Notes under the pieces: model-generated
Database searches by the model: none
What the model saw: the letters and a program-made list of their open reading frames with translations, nothing else
Told to the model about the DNA's origin: nothing
Source: Dactylorhiza incarnata
Lineage: Eukaryota; Streptophyta; Magnoliopsida; Asparagales; Orchidaceae
Assembly: GCA_033032865.1 (NCBI GenBank)
Contig: JAWHQI010000327.1
Coordinates: forward strand, 62,001 to 126,000
DNA: 64,000 nucleotides
Direction of reading: 5' to 3'
Position numbers and translations under genes: made by a program
Part shown: one piece after another, positions 53,951 to 64,000 of the stretch
How positions within the stretch are numbered: the first letter of the stretch is position 1
Layout of the letters: each line of letters begins with the position of its first letter

Positions 53951-55175
53951 TGATGAGTGAAATTTATATATACTTTTTGGCATGTCATTTGCTCTACTTT
54001 ACTACTGTTTAACCCTTAATTTACATTATAACCATATGATATTAAAATTAGCCTTCAACTTATGATACAGGGGAACCTTGGGAGCAAAAGACATGAATTG
54101 TTATGCATTTTGGAGCTTTGGGGATGAATTTTAGAATTCTGCACAACTCGCACGGTCATGCAAGAACAAAAATGCACGGTCATTCGCTTTATCTGCCTGT
54201 GCAGTCGCAGCTTTGAGCAATCGGCGTATTTTGGCCATAACTTTTGCTACATACCTCCGATTATGGTAATCCAAAAGGCTGCATAAAGCTGACTTCAAGG
54301 GCTACAACTTTGGTGAAGAACATATTTTCTGATTCAGCCTTCTTGATGGTCAAAATTTCCCTGAAACCGATCTGTGTGCATTTTCTCTGCAATTTTCATA
54401 GGTTCTGAATTTGGTCATGCGTTTTGTTCTCACACGACAGTGCAAGTTCAAAACGCACGAGCGAAATTTGTTTGCATGATTTTCAGCCTGTTTTGGTCTT
54501 TGCCGCCCCAACTCTTCAATATTTTGGTTTTCCCGACTCTTCTCTTAACTTGGGCGCCAAATCCTGCTGCTAGCATGTTGATATGACTATTATCAAGTTT
54601 TGATGGCTTGGGGAGTTATTCTTCATATCGTTTAAACGAAATAGCCAAGGCACTCATAGAGGGGATTTCTTGCTCCACCTTCCATGAATTATTCGGCCAA
54701 GCTTTCATGAAGAGGGTGAGAGGAAGGAAGCAAAGAAGAACAGGAGATCTGAAGGAAGCATTCTTCTCGTCGTTCTTGAAGGGTTTGGGCTTCAAGAGGA
54801 GTTCTCCACACATTCTATCTTACTCAATGTTGTAAGCTTTATTTGCATGGTATAATCTTGTATGAAATTACAATTTCAAGCTATTTAAATTTTAAGGATC
54901 TTGTGGATGTTTTGCCTCCGCCGAATGGATTGTTAGAATGATTATCTCGATTCGCCTTGATTCCTTGTGCTTTCTCGTTCATGCTCTTTGTAAATCGCTT
55001 ATGTATTATGTCGGTTGTCTAAATTAGCGTACAAGCACTCTCATTTGGCAACATTTACTTTGAGTTCCTCGAGAGATCGATGCTCGGTGTTAATTCATCA
55101 TTTTATTTATTACTTCGATCGGTGCACTGCCAAAACCATCTCCTACACGAGAGTGGTGGTCGTAGAAAGCGGTCA
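53951..55175 (+). repeat. Athila-like 5' LTR
   Basis: Begins TGATGAGTGAAATTTATATA and ends GTCGTAGAAAGCGGTCA. Matches 58559-59857 over the whole length with scattered differences and indels. Confidence 0.9.
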
Positions 55176-55180
55176 AGTTT

Positions 55181-55199
55181 TGGGGGCCGTTGCTGGGGA
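55181..55199 (+). other. Athila-like primer-binding site
   Basis: TGGGGGCCGTTGCTGGGGA, six bases after the LTR. The canonical Athila form is TGGCGCCGTTGCCGGGGA, complementary to tRNA-Asp. Confidence 0.75.
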
Positions 55200-55389
55200 A
55201 TACGGTTGGTTCTATTGGGGGTTGCGGAATAAAAGTGTTGTAGCTAATTTTAGAATAGTAATTTTACTTCTATAATCCAAGGAATATGGATGGTTTTGTC
55301 AGGGAATACCTGAACGTCGGTGCTATAACGAGTCTAGGCATGTTATTTTTATTTTAAGTTTTATGTTTCTTTCTTTCTATCATTTCATC

Positions 55390-55566
55390 TATGTATTCTT
55401 CAACTTCTTCTTTAATCATTGTATTCTTCAACTTCTTGTTTAATCCTTGCATTCTTCAACTTCTTGTTTAATCCTTGTATTCTTTAACTTCTTGTTTAAT
55501 CCTTGTATTCTTCAACTTCTTGTTTAATCCTTGTATTCTTCAACTTCTTGTTTAATCCTTGTATTT
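55390..55566. repeat. 28-bp tandem repeat, about six copies
   Basis: GTATTCTTCAACTTCTTGTT plus TAATCCTT repeats with few changes in the leader of the Athila-like element. Confidence 0.92.
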
Positions 55567-55679
55567 TTATGGTTCATAAATATCACTAATTTTCCAGGTG
55601 TGCACTAACGTCTTCTCTTATCAAGTTTTGTAGTACATTTATATCAATTACTTAGCATAAATTTTGCTGAAGTTATTTT

Positions 55680-56690
55680 CCAAGAAATCATGCCAACGGT
55701 GCGGGACACTCATGAAACTGAAAAAATGCTTAGAGAGTGAATATGATGCGGATCGGGCGAAACGAATATATATACTGAGTCATCCACCATGCCGATGGTG
55801 CAGACGCCACTCATAAAAGTGAGGAGTGTCGTGGTCATGAGTCTCCAAAATGGCGCTCTCAACCACCTTCAACTTCCTCCTCCAATATGGCCGAGCTCCA
55901 CATACAAAGCATTGAGATATCGCTAAAGTCCATGGGTTCCTATTATGTAGAACCATCATATACTCTCCCATCATGTTCACAAACATGCAACACCTCTCCT
56001 CCTGTTTCACCCTACAAGAAAAAATTAATGAGATTGTGCACTTCCATTGATCCCTACTATGCAGCGCCATCAATTTCTCCTCCACCATGTTCAAAAACAT
56101 ACAACACATCTCCTATTTCATCCTCCAACCTTTCTATGGTTGATCTCCACACACAAAGATTAGTGAAATGGCACAATTCCTTTGGTTGCTACTATAAGGA
56201 ACCATCATTTTCTCCTTAGTCGTGTTCACAACCTATTGTACAAGAGCAACAAAGTAGTGTACTCTCCAATGAGGAACTCACACCCTTAGAGGAAGAGCGT
56301 GAAATTGAGTGCACTATTGAGGAGTGTTCTACTATTATTGCTGAAGAGGAGTGTGCTCTTATTGATAACAATGATGAGGATAAGCACTCAATTTTCTCTG
56401 AATTAATTAATATTTAGTCTATTGATGATTTGAATGTTTCTACTACAACACTTGATGGTGAAGTTGTTAGTAAGTATGTGCAGGTTTGCCAGGAGGAATT
56501 TGACCGAAAGGATATTGAGGAGAATCCACTCCTATGCGAAGAGAATAACACCCCTTCACTGGAGGAAGTTCCATTTGATATTCTATCCATCTGTGCAATT
56601 CCTGAGTTTACTAAATCCTTAACTGATCGTAATCCTTCTTTTTCTTTTGTCATTCTGCTTTTGATCCCTTACAGGTAATTGAAACAACTT
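55680..56690 (+). pseudogene. ORF of the Athila-like element with CCHC-like motifs
   Basis: The plus strand first shows two degraded zinc-knuckle-like motifs in mixed frames (CQRCG with HETEKC near 55690-55730, and CRWC then HKSEEC near 55787-55830). One frame with two stops (56217, 56415) then runs 55887-56678. It has a threefold repeat of YY-EPS-PPCS-TCNTSP type (GSYYVEPSYTLP, DPYYAAPSISPP, GCYYKEPSFSP) and an acidic Glu-rich tail. It could be a degenerate gag or an element-specific ORF. I know no named domain for the repeat. Confidence 0.5.
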
Positions 56691-56934
56691 TTGAAGGGGA
56701 GCATAAGCATAAGCAAATGCTGGAAGAGGAAGAGAAAGGGGAGGAGGAAACTAGTGGAAGGAGGACTGCCAAGCCCTCCAACTACAGCACCGAATTACTC
56801 GCCGAACCATCAGCATTTATTTATAACTATCATTTTAAATCAGCACATAGTTGATCAATGATTGGAATAACTTTTGTATATAAACTTCTCTTTTTGTTTT
56901 TTAGATAATCAAATAAAATGTTAATACAAGTATT

Positions 56935-56985
56935 TGGTCCAGCTCAAGGACGTTAAACAAAGCGTTCTTGGGAAGCAATACAAGC
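56935..56985 (+). other. Conserved Athila/Tat 3' motif
   Basis: CAGCTCAAGGACGTTAAACA followed by AAGCGTTCTTGGGAAGCAAT. A very similar sequence follows the coding region of many plant Athila/Tat elements. Further on, CATTGGGGACAATGCTC and AAGTATTGGGGGGTG (57177-57212) are also typical. Confidence 0.65.
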
Positions 56986-56989
56986 TCAT

Positions 56990-58543
56990 TTTACTTCTAT
57001 TTTTAATTTATATATGTGTTTATTAATGTTGTTAGTATTCAGGTTTGGTGGCGTGCAACCAGATGTTGGGAGCCAGGAAACCATCTTTCTAGGGACATGA
57101 TTTCAGATGCGATATCCTAACCGAGTAACCGGGTAGCTTCGTTTCCATCCTCCCGCACTTTATTTTTATTTCTCGCATTGGGGACAATGCTCTATTTAAG
57201 TATTGGGGGGTGTTTTATGAGTGTTATTATAGGTTTAGTTTTCAATTATTATGCATCCTGTTATATTATAAAAGCTTAAACTTTTGTACCCAATTTTTTT
57301 TTATGACTACTATGGTTTGTTTTTAAATAATCCTTGCTCGTATCTTGTGATAAACCGTTTAACTTGTATTTCTATGGCTATAGTGTAGTGGTAACTTTTT
57401 TATTCTTTTCCTACTTCATTGAAAACTTAGTTAAGCATTTTGAATCTTCCATATATGGTTTATCTTTTATTGTTTAAGATGTCTATTTCTATCATTTTCT
57501 TGCTTTATGATTATGATATTTTTGGACTAGTGTAGTAGTGTGTTAATAATTGTTAGAGAAGAATTCTAGCTTTATTATGAATAGATTGTTTAATTTAGTC
57601 CCTAGAACTTGCCCCAATGAGATTCTTGATTACTATGGTGCTTGGGAAATGATGTAGGCCTTTTGTTGGATAGTTTGATCCTTTGCACCTTACCGTTCAT
57701 ATTTGCCATTGTTTATACAAGTTGAGCGGCTTGAGCCTACACCCATGTCTTTTGATTTACCACCACTTTCACATCACCAAAGCCAAAAAGCCTTCTTTTA
57801 TTCACACTTAAAATGTTGAGTTTGATATGCTAAATATTGTGGAGATGGGAATTTCTTTTGTTGTGAAGTGAAAAAAAAAATTTATGAGGGGGTGAGACGA
57901 TAAAATTCATCACTCCCAAATAAAAAATGGAGGAAAATGTGAATGTTGGTATGAAGTTGTTGGTTGTAGCTCAAATTTTTGAAGTGATTCCATATGCTTA
58001 CATGTAAGTTTGGGGGAATCCACTTCGTATTCCTTTTGTTGGTGAATTGCTACTTGTTGGACTCAATATTGTTGTTTAAGTGTGATTTTAAGCCTCAATG
58101 TTTATCTTTTGATTTTCTTCACTTTAAACCTAAGTCTAATATTTCATCTCATATAAGTCCTACTAATCCCAAGCATGATGACACCATCTATGTAGTGGAG
58201 AGAGTGTAGAAGGGCAAGCTTGTAATCACTAACAATGATGGATTTCATTGCAGGATTCCTTAAAGTAATGTGGTTTGGAATTTTATCTAGTAACTGTTTA
58301 ACTTCTCAATGCACCTTTCCTCAAATTGAATTTTCACTTTAGTTTGAATTTGTGGAAATCTACATTCTTATTCTTGCAAAGAACTTCTAAACTCATTGCT
58401 TTGATGATTTGATTTTCTTTACATGAGTCTTTCATTGTTACATTGCATAGAATTGATCTCCTACCTCTACTATGTCATGATTGATAGTTAAACTCTCTTA
58501 TCCCTTGTGCTGAGTACGATTTGCTTAGGGACAAGCAAACATT
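56990..58543. other. Non-coding 3' internal region of Athila-like element
   Basis: About 1.5 kb without coding similarity. It ends with GGGACAAGCAAACATTTAAG and TTTGGGGTATT (58529-58558), the purine-rich stretch directly before the 3' LTR that serves as the polypurine tract. Confidence 0.7.
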
Positions 58544-58558
58544 TAAGTTTGGGGTATT

Positions 58559-59857
58559 TGATGAGTTAAATTTATAGATACTTTTTGGCATGTCTTTTGC
58601 TCTACTTTACTATTGTTTAACCCTTAATTTACATTATAGCCATGTGATATTACAATTAATTTTCAACTTATGATATAGGGGAACCTTGGGAGCAAAAGAC
58701 ATGAATTGTTATGCATTTGGGAGCTTTGGGGATGAGTTTTAGAATTCTGCACAACTCGCACGGTCGTGCGTTTTATCTACATGTGCAATCCCAGCTTTGA
58801 GCAGTCATCGTATTTTGGCCATAACTTTTGCTACATAACTCCGGTTTTGGTAATCCAAAAGGCTACGGAAAGCTGACTTCAAGGGCTACAACTTCGGTGG
58901 AGGACATTTTCTGATTCCGCCTTCTTGATAGTCAAAATTGCCCCGAAACCGATCTGTGTGTATTTTCTCTGCAATTTTCATATGTGCTGAATTTGGTCAT
59001 GAGTTTTGTTCTCACACGACCGTGAGAGTTCAAAATGCACGAGCGGAATTTGATTGCATGATTTTCAGCCTGTTTTGGTCTTTGCCGCCCAGATCTTCAA
59101 TATTTTGGTTTTCCCGACTCTTGTCTTTACTTGGGTGCCAAATTCTGCTGCTAACATGTTGCTATGAATATATTATCAAGTTTTGATGGCTTGGGGAGGT
59201 ATTCTTCATATTGTTTAACCTAGATAGCCAAGGCACTCACAGAGGGGATTTCTTGCTCAATCTTCCATGGATTATTCGGCCAAGCTTTCATGAAAAGGGT
59301 GAGAGGAAAGAAGCAAAAAAGAAGAGGCCAAGCTTTCATGAAGAGGGTGAGAGGAAAGAAGCAAAAAAGAAGAGGAGGCCAAGCTTTCATGAAGAGGGTG
59401 AGAGGAAAGAAGCAAAAAAGAAGAGGAGATCCGAAGGAAGCATTCTTCTCGTAGTTCTTGAAGGGTTTGGGCTTCAAGAGGAGTTCTCCACACATTCTAT
59501 CTTACTCGATGTTGTAATCTTTATTTTCATGGTATAATCTTGTGTGAACTTACAATTTCAAGCTATTTAAATTTTAAGGATCTTGTGGATGTTTTGCCTC
59601 CACCGAATGAATTATTAGAATGATTCTCTCAATTCGCCTTGATTTTTGTGCTTTCTCGCTCATGCTCTTTATAAATCGCATATGTATTATGTCAACTGTT
59701 TATATTAGTGTAACAACACTCTCGTTTGGTACCCTCTACTATGTGTTCCTCGAGAGAACGATACTCGGTGTATATACATCGTTTTATTTATTACTTCAAC
59801 CGGTACACTGCCGACACCATCTCCCTACGCAGGAGTGCTGGCCGTAGAAAGCGGTCA
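58559..59857 (+). repeat. Athila-like 3' LTR, with internal triplication
   Basis: Begins TGATGAGTTAAATTTATAGA and ends GCCGTAGAAAGCGGTCA. It is about 75 bases longer than the 5' LTR, chiefly because a 48-51 base unit is present three times at 59278-59430. Confidence 0.9.
59278..59430. repeat. 48-51 bp tandem triplication in 3' LTR
   Basis: GGCCAAGCTTTCATGAAGAG plus GGTGAGAGGAAAGAAGCAAA occurs three times, starting at 59278, 59326 and 59377. The 5' LTR has a single copy (about 54697-54750). Confidence 0.9.
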
Positions 59858-59862
59858 CTAAG

Positions 59863-60147
59863 CAGAAGTCTAGGAAGCACCGAAACGGGTACATGGTACC
59901 GGGTACGATGCGTATCCGGTACGGCGGTACGGCAAAATTTGAAAACAAGAATCCAGGTGTGGCGTGATAGGTTGTATTAAATATAATAAATATATATGTA
60001 TATATTAAAAATGCAATTATAAATTCTTAAAACAATAAAACATGAAACATAAATAATCAATTAAAGTACAAGTCCATAACTAATGCAATATATCATGAAG
60101 TTCTTAGATATGAATATTCATAATCATTTCAAATTTAACGATGTTCA
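59863..60147. other. 3' flank of the hAT transposase, possible element end
   Basis: Contains GGTACATGGTACCGGGTACG and GTATCCGGTACGGCGGTACG (59888-59935). Such GGTACC-type subterminal repeats are common near hAT ends. The Athila-like element inserted directly beside it, so the true terminus may lie at or just before 59863. Confidence 0.45.
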
Positions 60148-62384
60148 TCACTCATTTTCTTCATCTTCCTCCGTATTATTGGAGATCAAGGCATCTTCAA
60201 TTTCTGATTCATCTAAAGACAAGTTGGCAATTGTAAGCATGTCAACTCCATCAAAAGGATTTGCCCATGCATCTCCTCCTATATCCCACATTCCGCTCCT
60301 TCCTTGATTGTAGATTTCATTTCTCCTCGATAATAGGCGTAGATTACTATGCACATACACCAAATCATCAACTCGTTGTGGTAGAATTTTGTTTCTTCTC
60401 AATGAGTGAATGAATGAGTATGTGCTCCAATTTCTCTCACAGCAAGACGATGAAGAAGGTTGACCAAAAAACTTCAAAGCAATTTTTTGCAATTTAGGTA
60501 CTGAAGTTCCATAGTAACTCCACCAATCTTTGGGCAATAATGAAGCTCTGCTCTCCAAACTATCCGACTCACTAAAAGCTTGACCAAGCCCCGTGAACCT
60601 AGAGAACTCGTTGATTACTATATTCATCTCCATCACATCAGGAAAGTATCTTCTTAAGCATTTATTCCTCTCCAAAGAAATCTCCTCATTCGTATTTGGA
60701 GAACCTCTATTTGGCTCTCTATCAAGCCATTCTCGACTATAATACCTACAAATAAAAGCATATAGTAAATAGATAAATCATTGTAAATGTTAAATATCAA
60801 ATAAGCAAAAAAAATACCTTGGATTAAGAGAATGAGCCATGCAATGTAGTGGTGTGCAACTTTTGGTCCATCGATCAACGAGGACATCATAAATTGCCTC
60901 ATAAAGAGGGCAATAAGTTTCCAAGTCCGTTAACTTTTCGTGTCTATATACTTCAATCTTCACATTTTCTATCATTGAATCTCACATGTCATATACCAAA
61001 TGAAAATTAGGTTTGTCGGTATCACAAACCCTAAGCATATCATATATGGGTCTTGTTATATCAAAGATCTTGTCCACGTCATCCCACCATTTGTCATTAT
61101 AAATGATGTTTTTAATCTCTAGAGCTTTCTCAACATCATCTGCTTTATACATAGTCCATTCGGGACATCCAACCATATTAAGCAAGCTCATCTTTACAAG
61201 TTTAAACCTCTTCAACATCACTATAGTAGAAGCAAATCGTGTTTCAGCAACTGCAAGTAACTTCAATGAAACAAAAGAGTTATACATGTTCAACCTGTAT
61301 TGATGATTCATTATGAAAGTCCTGATTGATTGAGCTTCATTAGCCACTTGAGTTATCCATTCGCATTGTTCTCTAACTGTTGCACAACGATCAGTATCAT
61401 TGGTTGCACAAATATTTTTTAATGCTAGATTTAAGGTGTGCACAACACAAGGTGTCCAAAAAATATGTGGGAATCGTGCCTCCACAATTGCTCATGCTGC
61501 CTTACACACCGGTGCATTATCAATGATAACCTGTATAATATTTTTGGCTCCAACTTCATTAATAACTTCAATCATCAAATTTGCAATATAATGTCTATCC
61601 TTGTACTCTCTCGATGCATCAATTGCCTTTAAAAAAATAGGACCATCCTCAGAGGCCGCCATAAAATTAATCAAAGGTCTCATTTTAGCATCTGTCCAAC
61701 CATCACTAACTAAGTTGATTCCCTTTTGGGGCCAAGTATCTTTAATTGGCTGAAGCATTCTAGTGATATTGGATTTTTTTTTGCAAAAGAGTAGTTCTTA
61801 GAGCATTATATCCAGGAGAAACAAATCCATCAAGATTATTATTAGCAACAAATTTATATGAACTAATATAATACGGATTTCTAGCTAGATGAAATGGCAA
61901 ACCACCAGAATAGAACATCCTAGCTATGTGGCTCCTCAACTCATCTCTAGCTTTATTTTGGATAGTTATATCAATAGGTCCACCTCTTCTTTTTTTTGTT
62001 TCCCCAACTAATTGAGAAGTTTGACTTGCATTAGGAAACGATAATACCTTGTGAGCCGGTTTGCATTTTTCTTCTGAAGTAGAAACCACTCTTTGAAGCT
62101 CTTTTAAATACTCTTGGGCAACCTTTGGACATACCCTAATACCATTCCCAAATATTTTTAGCAAGTGGCTCTTGACCCTAGAATAAGAGCCGCTGAAATC
62201 AATCTCACAAAAATTACATTTCCATTTTTTTGTTTCCGCCACCAACTTCTCTACTATGGATAAGAGATACATAATCTCAGAGTGGCGCATTATCATCCTT
62301 GTTTGCGTCATCAGAAATAAATCTACTTATTGCTGAAGTAGAAGTTGAACCAGTGACACTAATCGGAGATTGTGATTGAGACAT
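60148..62384 (-). pseudogene. hAT transposase (BED finger, DUF659, hAT C-terminal)
   Basis: The start codon is at 62384 (MSQSQSPISVTGSTSTSAIS). Order: BED zinc finger WKCNFCEIDFSGSYSRVKSH (about 62223-62160), the DUF659-type core with NLVSDGWTDAKMRPL (first Asp, 61715-61670), VIIDNAPVCKAA (second Asp, 61530), HTLNLALKNIC, and the dimerisation region with SSCCERNWSTYSFIHSLRR (Glu, about 60440-60390) and LVYVHSNLRLL. A 72-bp intron (60817-60746) with GT-AG ends lies in the C-terminal half. It is disabled by stops at about 62287, 61490 and 60987 and by frameshifts at A-runs near 62225 and 61775. Confidence 0.9.
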
Positions 62385-62479
62385 AATTGTTGTAATAAGA
62401 ACAAGGCGAAAAAAACAATAATATAGAAATTACAACAAAAAAATTTCCACAAAAATAGAGCTCCACAAAATCAGAGCAG

Positions 62480-62670
62480 AACAGAAAATCTACAGAATTT
62501 CTGTACAGAAATTTCAGAATTTCTGTACAGAAATTTCAGAATTTCTGTACAGAAATTTCAGAATTTCTGTTTCAGAATTTCTGTGAATTTCTGTACAGAA
62601 ATTTCAGAATTTTTGTACAGAAATTTCAGAATTTTTGTACAGAAATTTCAGAAATTTCTGTACAGGAGTG
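62480..62670. repeat. Self-complementary tandem repeat (about 22 bp unit)
   Basis: Units ACAGAAATTTCAGAATTTCTGT follow each other about seven times. Each unit is itself nearly palindromic, so the array can fold into a hairpin on either strand. It sits between the start of the minus-strand transposase and the plus-strand inverted copy. Confidence 0.88.
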
Positions 62671-62734
62671 ATAGAAGAAGAAGAAGAAGAAGTACTTACA
62701 GCAGCTTACAGAGTTACAACAGCGGCAGAGGATG

Positions 62735-64000
62735 CGGCAAATGGTGGGATGACGTGGACAAGATCCTTGATATAACAAGACTCATATATGATATGCTTAG
62801 GGTTTGCGATACTGACAAACCTAACCTTCATTTGGTATATGGCATGTGGGATTCAATGATAGAAAATGTGAAGAATGAAATATATAGACACGAAAAGTTA
62901 ATGGACTTGGAAGCTCATTGCCCTCTTTATGAGGCAATTTATGATGTCCTCGTTGATCGATGGACCAAAAGTTGCACACCAGTATATTGCATGGCTCATT
63001 CTCTTAATCCAAGGTATTTTTTTGCTTATTTGATATTTAACATTTACAATGATTTATCTATTTACTATATGCTTTTATTTGTAGGTATTATAGTCAAGAA
63101 TGGCTTGAAGGAGGGCCAAATAGAGTTGCTCCAAATACGGATGAGGAGATTTCTTTGGAGAGGAATAAATGCTTGAGAAGATATTTTCCTGATGTGATGG
63201 AGAGGAATATAGTAATCAATGAGTTCTTTAGGTTCACGGGGCTTGGTCAAGCTTTTAGTGAGCCGGATAGTTTGGAGAGCAGAGCTTCATTATTGCCCAA
63301 AGATTGGAGTCACTATGGAAATCCAGCACCTAACAACAACAACAACAGAACCCATATAGTCCCCAATCATTGGGGGTATGGGTGGGGGAAGATTGGAAAC
63401 AGACCTAACCTTTGGCACTATGCACAAAGTGGCTTCTCTCAGAGGAGAAAGACCTAACCTTTGACAATAAATGCACAAAGTGGTTGCTCACAGAGTACCA
63501 CTGAAATAGTGGCCCCCTATACCGTCGCGTGCTGCGTAATCATGCCCTCAAATCAAAGCCAAAGACATCAGAGAGGGCAGACCCAAGAATCCATTTTGAT
63601 ATATGTGCACATAACCATGCTTCCTTCATTCAGCATCCAGAGCATTGGTGAAGCACATAAATCCAAATCCAGCACCTAAATTGCAAAAAAATGCTTTGAA
63701 GCTTTTAGGTCAACCTTCTTCATCGTCCCGCTGTGAGAGAAATTAGAGCACATACTCATTCATTCACTCATTGAGAGAAACAAAATTCTACCACAACGAG
63801 CTGATGATTTAGTGTATGTGCATAGTAATCTACGTCTATTATCGAGGAAAAATGAAATCTACAATCAAGGAGCAGAATGTGGGATATAGGAGGAGATGCG
63901 TGGGCAGATCCTTTTGATGGAGTTGGCATGCTTACAATTGTCAACTTGTCTTTAGATGAGCCAGAAATTGAAGATGTCTTAATCTCCAACAATATGGAGG
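62735..64000 (+). pseudogene. Inverted partial copy of the hAT transposase (3' half)
   Basis: The plus strand begins abruptly at KWWDDVDKILDITRLIYDML, the middle of the transposase, and continues through HSLNPR, a 71-bp GT-AG intron (63014-63084), YYSQEWLEGGPN and the C-terminal region to the window end (LSLDEPEIEDV). By eye it is about 90 percent or more identical to the minus-strand copy, and it keeps Trp where that copy has a TGA (GMWDSM). It is broken by the SINE-like insert at 63334-63664 and by later stops. It continues beyond the window. Confidence 0.88.
63334..63664 (-). mobile_element. SINE-like retroposon with (TTG)n tail, copy B
   Basis: Same element as 15300-15626, reverse orientation: it starts on the plus strand with CAACAACAACAACAGAACCC and ends ATTGGTGAAGCACATAAATCC. 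A perfect 15-base target duplication AAATCCAGCACCTAA flanks it (63319-63333 and 63665-63679). It interrupts the inverted hAT copy within the NPAPK-type segment. Confidence 0.85.

Larger units (their letters stand above)
53951..59857 (+). mobile_element. Non-autonomous Athila/Tat-like LTR retrotransposon
   Basis: 5907 bp with LTRs of 1225 and 1299 bp and a perfect 5-bp target duplication CTAAG (53946-53950 and 59858-59862). The primer site GGGGGCCGTTGCTGGGGAA resembles the Asp-tRNA type of Athila elements. The internal 3.4 kb has no RT, RNase H or integrase. It has a 3' motif (AAGGACGTTAAACAAAGCG, then TTCTTGGGAAGCAA) that I recognise from Athila/Tat elements. Confidence 0.88.

Noticed and set aside
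59211..59537. 108-codon frame with a threefold RPSFHEEGERKEAKKKR repeat.
   Set aside because: It is produced by the tandem triplication in the Athila-like LTR. The other LTR lacks it, so it is not a gene.
62494..62668. The regular repeat array as a CRISPR array.
   Set aside because: Units abut without unique spacers, no cas genes are present, and the context is a plant nuclear transposon.

Overview
This is nuclear DNA from a flowering plant with a repeat-rich genome. I cannot name the species. The evidence is nested Ty1/copia and Ty3/gypsy LTR retrotransposons primed by plant initiator-Met-type sites, an Athila/Tat-type element, an RTE-type LINE, MITEs, a hAT transposon, and exons of two plant housekeeping-type genes with GT-AG (and one GC-AG) introns. 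No rRNA or tRNA gene, CRISPR array or prokaryotic feature is present. By my reading more than three quarters of the window is transposon sequence.

Two host genes face each other tail to tail. On the + strand, seven exons between 22048 and 31455 encode the two-RRM C-terminal half of a CID8-13-type (PABC/CTC-interacting) RNA-binding protein. Its last-but-two intron is 8.4 kb and holds a copia element split by a gypsy element. On the - strand, three exons between 37102 and 36171 encode the central part of a Ubc13-type (UBC35/36) ubiquitin-conjugating enzyme, with the catalytic Cys. Both genes lack exons I could not find: the 5' part of the CID gene, and the first and last parts of the UBC gene. 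The interval between them (31.5-36.1 kb) is packed with MITEs.

Layout: 1-2.45 kb, decayed dual-RNase-H gypsy (-) with an LTR; 2.48-8.57 kb, a 5'-inverted RTE LINE split by a copia element (3178-8124); 9.27-14.6 kb, gypsy element with perfect TSD; 15.2-20.8 kb, copia element with a SINE-like insert in one LTR; 20.8-31.5 kb, CID gene; 31.9-36.1 kb, MITE cluster; 36.1-37.1 kb, UBC exons; 37.7-41.0 kb, gypsy gag remnant and a gag-only LTR element; 41.9-43.0 kb, tandem-repeat region with hAT-like ends; 43.18-45.37 kb, a 2.2 kb solo LTR; 46.4-53.8 kb, copia remnants around a fairly young copia element (47808-53016); 53.95-59.86 kb, a non-autonomous Athila/Tat-like element without pol; 60.1-64.0 kb, a hAT transposase gene (-) next to an inverted copy of its 3' half (+).

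None of the mobile elements has a fully intact coding region. Several inactivating changes are C:G to T:A transitions, as expected for methylated silenced DNA. The most interesting candidate is the head-to-head partial duplication of the hAT transposase at the right edge, which could be transcribed into a hairpin RNA in the manner of the maize Mu killer locus. That role is inference.
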